Below are positions 11,660-21,320 of a stretch of DNA of 64,000 nt, one piece after another. The notes below the pieces were generated by a model. The model worked only from the letters and a program-made list of their open reading frames with translations. It was not told where the DNA came from and ran no database searches. The stretch covers positions 5,179,987 to 5,243,986 of the forward strand of contig ML664159.1 of NCBI GenBank assembly GCA_007570785.1, in the 5' to 3' direction. Position numbers and translations under genes: made by a program. This DNA comes from Antilocapra americana (Eukaryota; Chordata; Mammalia; Artiodactyla; Antilocapridae). The stretch's first letter is position 1. Each line of letters begins with the position of its first letter.

Positions 11660-13158
11660 TGTGAGTTAAGATTTTCACACACATTTTATGGCTGTTTTTG
11701 CCTAGTGTTTTATTGAGATTTCATGGTTTTTCCAAATTATTTATATAAATTCCTTAAATATCATGTGTGTTCATCTTTTGCCTTTATATTTGTGGAAAAT
11801 ATTTTCTCAAGTGGTATGTTTATTTATGTTTATATGATCTTAATCTATGGAATTTTAAATAATGACTTTTGTATACAAAACATTTTAATATCCCTTTTTT
11901 ACCAATGTATTTTCCCATTTTTTAAATGGTTTCATCGTTAACATTTGTCTTAAGTTCATTTGAAATTTTGGTATGTAGTAGGAAGAGAAGCAATAGTCTT
12001 GTCTTTTGCCAAGTAGTTTACCCACGACTTGAGCACCATTCACTGACCTATTCCTTGTTCGCCACTGATCTATGACATGATCTTTATCACGTGTTAAAAA
12101 TCTATCAGTTTGAATCTCTTTCTGTATTATTCTCCCGATTACATTTATCAGTTCTAGCACCTGGTTCAGAGTGTCTTAAATATTATGTTTTGACTGTAGA
12201 TTATAAAATCTAGCAGAGAAATTCCTCATTTCTTTTTATGTTCTTGATTAGTCATACTCGTTCCATATCAACTTTAAAATTATGTAAACTTCCAAAAGAA
12301 AACTTTTATGACTTTAACTGAAATTGTACCCAAGTATATACTGATATAATAAGACTTGTTATCTTTACAAATTTGAATTTTTAATCTAGGAATATAGTAT
12401 ACCAGATAGATATGAATATGGAAACTCCAGGAGATAGTGGGGGACAAAGGAGCCTGTGGCATGCTGCAGACCATAAGGTTGCAAAGACTCAGACAAGTCT
12501 TAGAAACTGAACAACAACAATAGATAGATATCAGGAAAGATTTAAATTTCATTATATATATTTCCTGATTTTCTTATTACAAATAAATTCCTTCCTTCCT
12601 TTTTCTACCTCTAAATGCATATCACTAGAATATCGGAAGCAATGACTTTTTGCATGATGATATGTATTTGTTCATCTTATTGAAATCTCTTGTTAATACT
12701 TGTATTTTTTAGTTGATACTTTAAGAGTTTCCAAATGTGTAATTTTCTGGATGTGAATAATAATGTGTGCCTCTTTTTTCCAATAGTTTTATATTGACTG
12801 AAAAATCAAACCCAGCAATGTAGGTTGTTGTATTATCCTTACTTGATGAGAAGTAAGATTATTATAGAAATTAAAAATTCTGCATTATGATATAATCTCT
12901 GTTTAGTTTTAATGGGTAGTTTCTTTTCAGGTTTTTAAATTTCCATTTTTTGCATATCTCCTTATAAAATAAAACTTATCTATAGTTTGTGATTTTTTTC
13001 TCAAGTTTTGTATCAAGGCTATGCCAGCTTCATAAAACAAATTGATTAGCTTCTTAGATTTTCCATTGGCCTCTAATACTTATAAGCATAGTAATTTTGT
13101 GTTACTTGAAAGCTTTAAAACACTTAATAAAACTGTTCCTACATGAAGTCTTTACTTA
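11660..13158 (-). mobile_element. Ancient L1/HAL1-like remnant
   Basis: AT-rich minus-strand sequence with scattered resemblance to L1 ORF2, such as the segment around GAGCACCATTCACTGACC at 12030-12047 and one near GCCAGCTTCATAAAAC at 13024-13039. Heavily diverged. It is interrupted by the BovB fragment at 12414 and by the young L1 at 13174, and seems to resume after 14310. Family assignment is uncertain. Confidence 0.5.
12414..12521 (+). mobile_element. Short BovB 3'-end insertion
   Basis: A 108-bp BovB 3' end with a (CAA)n tail, flanked by an exact 10-bp duplication, AGATAGATAT, at 12404-12413 and 12522-12531. It is an extreme 5' truncation. Confidence 0.85.
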
Positions 13159-13173
13159 CAGGTCTTCTTTTTT

Positions 13174-14294
13174 ATTTTTGTTATTTTATTTATTTTCTTT
13201 ACATTATTGTGTTGGTTTTGCCATACATTGACATGAATCTGCCATGGGTATACATGTGTTCCGCTTCCAGAACCCCCCTCCAACCTCCCTCCAAATTCCA
13301 TCTCTCTGGGTCATCCCGGTACAACAGCCCTGAGCACCCTGTATCAAGCATCAAACCTGGGCTGGCGATTGATTTCACATATGATAATTTACCTGTTTCA
13401 GTGTCATTCTCCCATATCATCCCACCCTTGCCCTCTCCCATAGAGTCCAAAAGACTGTTCTATACATCTGCGTCTCTTTTGCTGTCTCGTATACAGGGTA
13501 ACTGTTACCATCTTTCTAAATTCCATATATACGTGTTAGTATACCGTATTGTTGTTTTTCCTTCTGGCTTACTTCACTCTGTATGATAGGCACCAGTTTC
13601 GTCCATGTCAGTAGAACTGATTCAAATATATTCCTTTTATGGCTGAGTAATATTCCATTGTGTATATATACCACAGCTTTCTTATCCATTCGTCTGTTGA
13701 TGGACATCTAGGTTGCTTCCATGTCCTGGCTATTGTAAACAATGCAGCGATGAACATTGGGGTACACGTGGCTCTTTCAATTCTGGTTTCCTCCGTTTGT
13801 ATGCCCAGCAGTGGGATTGCTGGGTCATATGGCAGTTCTATTTGCAGTTTTCTTAAGGAATCTCCACACTGTTCTCCATAGTGGCTGTACTAGTTTGCAT
13901 TCCCACCAACAGTGTAAGAGGGTTCCCTTTTCGCCACATCCTCTCCAGCATTTACTGCTTGTAGACTTTTGGATGGCTGCCATTCTGACTGGTGTAAAGT
14001 GGTACCTCATTGTGGTTTTGATTTGCATTTCTCTGATAATGAGTGATGTTGAGCATCTTTTCATGTGTTTGTTAGCCATTTTTATGTCTTATTTGAAGAA
14101 ATGTCTGTTTAGTTCTTTGGCCCACTTTTTGATTAGCTCGTTTATTTTTCTGGAATTGAGCTGCCAGAGTTGCTTGTATAATTTTGAGATTAATTGTCTG
14201 TTGCTTCATTGGCTATTATTTTCTCCCATTCGGAAGGCTACCTTTTCACCTTGTTTTTAGTTTCCTTTGTTGTGCAGAAGCTTTTAATTTTAAT
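13174..14294 (-). mobile_element. Ruminant L1, 5'-truncated (1.1 kb)
   Basis: On the minus strand it carries the C-terminal part of L1 ORF2 (visible near 13825-14079 as [16 protein letters not shown]), then the 3' UTR and A-rich tail. An exact 15-bp duplication, CAGGTCTTCTTTTTT, flanks it at 13159-13173 and 14295-14309. It is much better preserved than the L1 around it, so it is the younger insertion. Confidence 0.93.
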
Positions 14295-14309
14295 CAGGTC
14301 TTCTTTTTT

Positions 14310-15031
14310 TAAATAAAATGTTCATTTCTTCATTGGTTGTTGAATATCCTGTCTTTCTACATTATCATAAGCCAAGTATTTTTCAGATATGTCACTGAAT
14401 ACTTTAAGATTAATTAGCATATTATTGTTATTTTTATTTTAAAAATTTATCTGCATATGTCCTTTTATTGATTTTCATACTTCTAATTTTTTCTTGTTAT
14501 AAGAATCAGCTCATGGTGATATCATGACATTGTATGGCAAAAACAAGTAAAAAAAAAAAGAATCAGCTCATATATTAATTCTGCATATTTTCTAATTAAT
14601 GCATTTTAATGTTTATATTTAATGTTCATTTGCCTGTTAATTTTAGGTGTATTTTGTTGTTCTACATATTATTTCTTCAGTTTAATGAAAAGTTTATTTA
14701 TTTATTTTAATGAATTAATATTTTCACAATTAAATTAAGGTTTTAAATTTGCTTCTAATTTAGTTTTGTCCTCCATCTAATAAGCAGTATCCTCATTCTA
14801 TCTTTCAAAGATTTTCTAATTGCATATTTTTCCTTTGAATCAGCTGTTATTTATAAAAGCATTTAAAGTACTTCCTTGTTTTGTGAAATTCAGGCTATAA
14901 AATATAGTCTATTATTTTTATCTTTGGGTATTTTTAGGGGTTATTTTATAATTTCATGTACATATATATGATTTATTTGTGTTAACATTTGATGGATGCT
15001 TGAAAAGAAGTGGTGATCTTTATTTTTAGGG
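14310..15031 (-). mobile_element. Ancient L1-like remnant, continued
   Basis: AT-rich sequence that looks like the resumption of the diverged L1 left of 13158. The match is impressionistic and no motif can be stated firmly. Confidence 0.35.
14515..14557 (+). mobile_element. Ultra-short L1 3'-end insertion (43 bp)
   Basis: Only the last bases of a ruminant L1 3' UTR (GATATCATGACATTGTATGG) plus an A tail, flanked by an exact 14-bp duplication, AAGAATCAGCTCAT, at 14501-14514 and 14558-14571. Confidence 0.88.
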
Positions 15032-15042
15032 TACAAAGAGTT

Positions 15043-16143
15043 CAGTTCAGTTCAGTTGCTCAGTCATGTTTGATTCTTTGTGATGCCATGGACTACAGCA
15101 TGCCATTCTTCCTTGTCCAGTGCTCAGCTTTCTTTATGGTCCAACTCTCACATCCGTACATGACTACTGGAAAAGCCATAGTTTTGACTAGATGGACCTT
15201 TGCTGGTAAAGTAATGTCTCTGATTTTTAATATGCTGTCTAATATGGTCACAACTTTTCTTCCAAGGAGCAAGCATCTTTAATTTCATGGCTGCAGTCAT
15301 TATCTGCAGTGATTTTGGAGTCCCCAAAATTAAAGTCTCTCACTGCCTCCATTGTTTCCCCACTGTTTGCCATGAAGTGATGGGACCAGATGCCATGATC
15401 TTAGTTTCCTGAATGTTGAGCTTTAAGACAGCTTTTTCACTCTCCTCTTTCACTTTCATCAAGAGGCTCTTTAGTTCTTCTTTGCTTTCTGTCATAAGGG
15501 TGTTGTCATCTGTGTATCTGAGGTTATTGATATTTCTCCCGGAAATCTTGACTTGCTTGAGCTTCATCCAGCCCTGCATTTCGCATGATGTACTCTGCAT
15601 ATAAGTTAAATAAGCATGGTGACAATTACAGCCTTGATGTACTCCTTTCCCAATTTGGAACTAGTCTGTTGTTCCTTGTCCAGTTCTAACTGTTGCTTCT
15701 TAAGCTGCATGCACATTTCTCAGAAGGCAGGTAAGGTGGTCTGGTACTCCCATCTCTTGAAGAATTTTCCACAGTTTGTTGTGATCCACACAGTCAAAGG
15801 CTTTGGCATAGTCAATAAAGCAGATGTTTTCTTCTGGAACTCTCTTGCTTTTTCAATGATCCAATGGATGTTGGCAATTTGATCTCTGGTTCCTATGCCA
15901 TTTCTAAATCCAGTTTGAACATCTGGAAGTTCAAGGTTCATGTACTGTTGAAGCTAGGTTTGTAGAATTTTGATCATTACTTTTCTAGAATGTGAGATGA
16001 GTGCAACTGTGAGGTGTTTTAAACATCTTTTGGAATTGTCTTTCTTTGGAATTGGAATGAAAACTGACCTTTTCCAGTCCTGTGGCCAGTGTTGAGGTTT
16101 CCATATTTGCTGGCATATTGAGTTTAACACTTTCACAGCCTCT
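15043..16143 (-). mobile_element. BovB LINE, truncated and internally deleted
   Basis: A minus-strand BovB with a (TTCAG)n tail at 15043 and a reverse transcriptase remnant. An exact 11-bp duplication, TACAAAGAGTT, flanks it at 15032-15042 and 16144-16154. Compared with the copy at 9606, about 300 bases are missing at about 15119, where 3'-end sequence runs straight into the C-terminal region. The RT box (near 15509-15526) again reads YTDD, followed by N. Confidence 0.92.
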
Positions 16144-16319
16144 TACAAAGAGTTACTGTGTTAATTAATTAGATATTCATATTCTTTATTCCTACCTTAT
16201 TTTTCTGTTTCCCTGATAAGTAAGTTACAAAATTTATTCTCAGCATTTCTGAGTCATTTTAAATGATCATTTGATAAGCACTGTGTGGTTGAATTTATTT
16301 CAAACAGAATATCTTTTTC

Positions 16320-16440
16320 ATGAATCCCCCATTAACACCGTCTGAGGGCAGAAATCATGCTTAATTTCATTTTTATATATATCCAGAGCCTGCCAAATAG
16401 TTGATGCTCAGCAAACATTTCTATTGAATGAATGAATCAG
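16320..16440 (+). mobile_element. L2 3'-end fragment
   Basis: Contains the typical L2 ending, with GATGCTCAGCAAACATTTC followed by TTGAATGAATGAAT. It is old and diverged. Confidence 0.55.
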
Positions 16441-16495
16441 AGAATTCATCAGATGCTGCAACTCTCAGAAAACATCAAGGGAAGAAGTAAGTGAT

Positions 16496-17070
16496 ACTTG
16501 TGTTGTTCACTGTCATGTCCAACTCTTTGTGACCCTGTGGACTGCAGCAAGCCAGGCTTTGCTATCCTTCACCATCTCCCAGAGCTTGCTCAAACTCATG
16601 TCCATTGAGTTGGTGATGCCATACAACCATCTTGTTCTCTGTCTTCCCTCTCTCCTCTTGCCTTCAATCTTTCCCAGCATCAGGGTCTTTTCTGATGAGT
16701 TGGCTCTTTACCTCAGGTAACCAAAGTATGGGAGTTTCAGCTTCAGCATCATTCCTTCCAATGAATAGTCAGGATTAATTTCCTTTAAGATTGATTGGTT
16801 TGATCTCCTTGCAGTCCAAGGGATCCTCAAGATTCTTCATGTCACTGTATGGCAAAACCAATAAAAAATAAATAAATTAATTAAAAAAATAAAAAATAAA
16901 AATCCTCAATAAAAAAAAAGATTCTTCGCCAATACCACAGTTCAAAAACATCAATTCTTTGGCACTCAGCCTTCTTTATGGTCCAACTCTCACATCCATA
17001 CATGACTACTGGAAAGATTGTAGTTTTGACTATATGGACCTTTGTTGGCAAAGTAATGGCTCTTCTTTTT
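16496..17070 (-). mobile_element. BovB 3'-end copy
   Basis: A minus-strand BovB covering the 3' end and C-terminal coding remnant, split by the L1 tail at 16838. Ten-base flanks AGTAAGTGAT (16486-16495) and AGTAAATGAT (17071-17080) differ at one base and are the likely target-site duplication. Confidence 0.88.
16838..16919 (+). mobile_element. Short L1 3' tail nested in BovB
   Basis: The sequence CACTGTATGGCAAAACCAAT and a long A/T-rich tail interrupt the BovB at 16496-17070. Left flank ATCCTCAAGATTCTTC (16823-16838) reappears on the right as ATCCTCAA (16902-16909) and GATTCTTC (16920-16927), separated by T plus nine A. Confidence 0.82.
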
Positions 17071-17099
17071 AGTAAATGATGCTCCATATTTCAGTTTGG

Positions 17100-17439
17100 A
17101 AACATTTCTCCAAGTAGAGTAGAAGAGAGAGAGTCTTGGTAGCATTCACTCTCAGCAGTGTGGTCTTTTTTTATAATTCTCTGGAGTAAAGTACCAGAGG
17201 ACCAGACAGTAGGGTGAGGAAAGATTCTGCCATCATCCAGTGAAACCACACTTGAATAACTGCTACCTGTGGCATGGAGCTATACTTATCAAACTAATAT
17301 TTTAACTGCAGATCCAAGGAGAAGAAAGTTGGCTTTGGCAATGGGGACTAAGTAATTTGGAATAATCTGCCACTGAAGACAGCTGAAAAAGGTGAATAAC
17401 ACAGTAGGCACTTATATTAAAAAAAAAGAATGCAGAAGA
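17100..17439. other. Unique DNA, no gene seen
   Basis: No gene or repeat that I can name. Confidence 0.5.
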
Positions 17440-17780
17440 TTTTAACTCACTAGTGTGAAGCATCTCCAGTGTATATTATTGAGAAAACAAAATAAAGAAG
17501 CAGAGAGGCATATGTAGTACGCTACCTTTTATGTAAGAACAGCAGGGGAGGGGTGGTAATAAATAAATATCTGTACAGAATATTTTTCTTTGCCATAAAG
17601 AGATGAAAGGATAAACTTAGCAAACTAACATGATTAATGAAAATGATCACCTTTATGTGGATTCAGGGAACATGGTGGACAGAGAGTAGTAAAAGTGAAA
17701 CTTCTTTGACTTATCCTGTTTTAAAGTTTTGAACCTGGAAATATGTAAATATATTCAGAGAATAAAATTTAAAAAGAAAA
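17440..17780 (+). mobile_element. Ancient L1-type 3' UTR
   Basis: Resembles an old mammalian L1M-type 3' end (GTACGCTACCTTTTATGTAAG followed downstream by TTTTGAACCTGGAAATATG). It is diverged; the subfamily cannot be given. Confidence 0.45.
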
Positions 17781-18281
17781 TAAAGCAGTGTCTAAAAATT
17801 GAAAATTAATAGAAACAAATGACTCTAATTCTATGTGCCCTAACCACAAAGAAAGAATTATTTCAAGTGATTTCAGAACATGGATATTTTTACTATCTTT
17901 AAAGGAATATTATCTGAGGAGATATAGAGCTGCAAAGAAATCTTACCCTTTACTCATTAGTGATGCTGGTATTATTACATCAAAATATTTTTTGCTTGTT
18001 TTCAGTGTTATTATTACAGAATGCAAGTTAGTGATTGTTTTAGTGTTTTAAGGAATTAAGATTTTCAGATATCAGAAAAGAAATTCAGTGTAAAAGTCAA
18101 ATAAACTAAGCAAAATCCTGCATTATTAAATGTAATTGGTAATGGCAATATAAAGTTTTATCTTTCCTTATAATTATGTATTTCTTAGTTCTGTCTAGTG
18201 ACGAGGCATAAAAGAAATAATAACCCAACCAAAATGAGCATCATGCTATTCAAACTGTCTTCTCCAAAAACCATTCTACTC
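17781..18281. other. AT-rich DNA, no gene seen
   Basis: AT-rich sequence. A 72-codon frame at 17833-18051 shows no recognisable domain. Confidence 0.5.
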
Positions 18282-18375
18282 TGATATATATGTATGTGTA
18301 ACTGACTCACTTTGCTCTAAAGCAGAAACTAACACAACACTGTAAATCAACTATATTCCAATAAAAATTAATTTA
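18282..18375 (+). mobile_element. L1 3'-end fragment
   Basis: Plus-strand artiodactyl L1 tail with AACTAACACAACACTGTAAA, then CAACTATATTCCAATAAAAA. About 95 bases long. Confidence 0.75.
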
Positions 18376-19043
18376 GAAAATTATACCTCAGTAAAAAAGA
18401 ATACTATACCATTCTGAAGGGAACCAGGATTACTAGGGGAATGACTGATTCCAGGTTAGGGGTAAAAATATATAGAATTCACAGGGGAGATTCCAAAGAC
18501 CAAAAGAGTTCTCAAAGGATACTGAAGCAATCATGAGGCAATTTGGGCATGAAAGAGATATTGAATGCAATTACTGGAAACTGAATAAATACACTGAAAC
18601 CAAGGGGTTGTAATGAAACTACAGGGATAGAAGGAGACATTCTTAGACACCACTGCAATAACTAGAGCGACAACTCTAAAAGTAGAAGACTATTAATAAT
18701 ATGAAAGAATTAATTGTATACTGTTTTTCCAGTACAAACTATATTTTTGGACAACTAGATGCACCTACCTAAAAAGGGAAATTTCTTCCTTATAAAATTC
18801 CAGGTAATGAATAGGGAAAGAATGATATAATTAGGAAATCACTGTTTTGCAACCCAAATAAAACAACAGTCAGGTAATGCTCATGAATTGATGAAGTCAC
18901 AAGATGAAAGGTTGATGGGTAATGATACCAACGAGGCTTCAGGCAGTCCTCACCTGATCCCACTGATTGGTCAATCTCAGCAGCAGTAAGAGCGTGTCCT
19001 CTTGACTTAATTCACCCAAATTACACAGCACCACCTATGGTAT

Positions 19044-19248
19044 GGGCTTCCCTTGTGGCTCAGCTAGTAAAGAATCTGCCTGCAGTGTAGGAGACATGGG
19101 TTCAATTCCTGGGTTGGGAAGATTCCCCTGGAGTAAGGGAAAGGCTACCCGCTCCATTATTCTGGCCTGAAGAATTCCATGGACTCTATAGTCCACGGGG
19201 TTGCAAAAGAGTCAGACACGACTGAGCGACTTTCACTTCACTTCATTT
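19044..19248 (+). mobile_element. Bov-tA SINE
   Basis: Complete tRNA-like head and BovB-like tail, flanked by an exact 12-bp duplication, CACCTATGGTAT, at 19032-19043 and 19249-19260. Confidence 0.95.
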
Positions 19249-19478
19249 CACCTATGGTATATTCCTGGTAAAATAGTAAAATCTGAGTCTAATCAAGTCT
19301 TTGTGGCTAACTTCCATTTACAAGAAAGAAGGCAGATGAAGAAATAAGTTAAATGATCTCAGAAGAAAGCTAACAAAACAGTTGTGAATGTGTGATATTC
19401 TGTCAGACAACTGACCCAAGTTCTTCCATATATCAATGGGATGAAAAAAGAAAAATAAAGAGAGATCTACTCTAGATT

Positions 19479-19720
19479 GGGCTTCCCAGGTGGCCTTAGT
19501 GGTAAAGAACCTGCCTGCCAATGCAAGAGACATAAGAGATGCGGGTTCAATCCCTGGGTTGGGAAGACCCCCTGGAGGAAGATATGGCAACCCACTCCAG
19601 TGTTATTCTTGCCTGGAGAGTCCCATGGACAGAGGAGCCTGGTGAGCTACATTCCATGGGGTCTCAAAGAGTCAGACACAACTGAAGCAACTTAGCACGC
19701 ACTCACGCATGCATGCTACC
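19479..19720 (+). mobile_element. Bov-tA SINE
   Basis: Starts GGGCTTCCCAGGTGGCC, has a GGTTCAATCCC box B and ends in the BovB-like segment and a short ACTCACGCATGC tail. Confidence 0.93.
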
Positions 19721-20207
19721 CAAGATTAAATGAGACCAAATCAGCAAGTACAGTATGTGGGCTTTGTTTGAATCCTGACTCAAAGATACCAACTGAGAAT
19801 CAGGAAAATTTGAGTATGGATAGATATTCAATGATTAGAGCAAAGAAAAGTATTTTTTATTTTATCAAGTGCAATGATGACATAATAGACCAAAATTATT
19901 TGAGAAAAACATCCATGTTATTTTAGAGATGCATATTGAAGTTCTTGGGATGAAATGAGTTGATATTTGGGATTCTCTGTAAAATCATTGAGAGAAGGAG
20001 GGAGAGAGAGAGGGAGAAGGAAATGGCAAAGGAGAGAAGGAAGGTAAAGTGAGAGAGGAGGGTAGGGATAGAAACATGAAGTATAGGAAAATCTTGATAT
20101 TTGATATTTGTTAAATCTGAGGATGAATAATGGGGGTTTATTGCTATATTCTTTATCTTTATATTTTCATATTTTTCACAGATATAGGTATGAACAGTGA
20201 ATTTTTA

Positions 20208-20396
20208 ACCTGGTAGCTTAGTCGGTAAAGAGTCCACCTGCCATTCAGGAGACTGCGGTTCGATCCCTGGGTCAGGAAGATCCCCTAGAGAAGGAAATGG
20301 CAATGCATTCCAGTATTCTTGCCTGGGAAATCCCATGGACAGAGGAGTCTGGCAAGCTACAGTCAGCCATGACTCAGTGACTAAACCACCACCACA
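20208..20396 (+). mobile_element. Bov-tA SINE, slightly 5'-truncated
   Basis: Begins inside the head (TAGCTTAGTCGGTAAAG), retains box B (GGTTCGATCCC) and lacks part of the usual 3' GGGGTCGCAAAGAG segment. Confidence 0.9.
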
Positions 20397-20445
20397 AATT
20401 AAATAGAGTCTTGGTTAGTTGGCTAGTCAACTGAGACAAATACTT

Positions 20446-20609
20446 TAAAAAATGTTTTACTTGCCTTTATTGTGCTGATCAAAAAAAAAAATATTTCTGC
20501 CTGCACTATATGGCATGTGGGATCTTAGTTCCCCGACAAAGGTTCAAACCCTAGCCCCCTGCATTGGCAACGTAGCATGTTAACCACTGGACTGCCAGGG
20601 AAGCCTCCG
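20446..20609 (-). mobile_element. CHR-2-type tRNA SINE
   Basis: On the minus strand it begins with CTTCCCTGGCAGTCCAGTGG and a tRNA-like body. It is flanked by an exact 13-bp duplication, GAGACAAATACTT, at 20433-20445 and 20610-20622. Confidence 0.85.
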
Positions 20610-20691
20610 AGACAAATACTTATTCCTTATTATAAATAATATGTCTCTTTTGTGTTTGCCAGTCATTTAATATAAAGACATTAGGACCACA

Positions 20692-20914
20692 AGGTTTCCC
20701 AGGTGTCTCAGTGGTAACGAATATGCCTGCCAATGTAGGAGATACAGGAGATGAGAGTTTGATCCCTGGGTTGGAAATATCCCCTGGAGTAGGAAATGGC
20801 AACCTACTCCAGATTCTTGCTGGGGAAATCCCATGGACAGAGGAGCCTGGTAGACTGCAGTCCATGGAATTAAAAAGAAGCAGACATGGCTGAGTGACTG
20901 AGAATGCACACACT
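20692..20914 (+). mobile_element. Bov-tA SINE
   Basis: Head AGGTTTCCCAGGTGTCTCAG, box B-like AGTTTGATCCC and Bov-A body with tail. Confidence 0.93.
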
Positions 20915-21116
20915 CTTTTAAAGGGACATCAAATAACTACCAAGGGAGGGAGGAATTAATTTGCTAAAATCTTAAAGATGAATTCAGCATTGGATGTAGT
21001 ATGTACTTAGTTGAAATATGTGGACTTATGGGTTAGTGTTTGTCAAATTGCTTTCAGCAACACATAGGACATATATTAATATAAGTACTAGTTAAATAAC
21101 TGAAGTGTGAAAAAGT

Positions 21117-21320
21117 GTTAGTTGCTCAGTCATGCCCAACTCTTTTTGCAACCTCATGAACTGTAGCCTGCCAGTCTCCTCTGTTCATGGTGTTCTCCAG
21201 AAAAGAATACTGGAGTGGGTAGCCATTCCCTTCTCCAGGGGATCTTCCCAACCAAAGACTGAATCTGGGTCTCCTCCATTGCTGGCAGATTCTTTACTAT
21301 CTGAGCCACTAGGGAAGCCC
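21117..21320 (-). mobile_element. Bov-tA SINE
   Basis: Minus-strand copy whose head is at the right end (GGGCTTCCCTAGTGGCTCAG on the minus strand). Confidence 0.93.

Larger units (their letters stand above)
18420..20207 (+). mobile_element. Ancient L1ME-like 3' end, host for SINEs
   Basis: The backbone between the SINEs at 19044, 19479 and 20208 resembles the 3' end of an old L1M/L1ME element. The clearest part is the segment with TTAGAGATGCATATTGAAG at 19924-19942, then a G-rich low-complexity stretch at 19990-20045. It supports an old element cut into pieces by younger SINEs. Subfamily uncertain. Confidence 0.5.

Noticed and set aside
13143..14260. Several 73-167-codon plus-strand frames
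   Set aside because: They are antisense readings of the L1 at 13174-14294.
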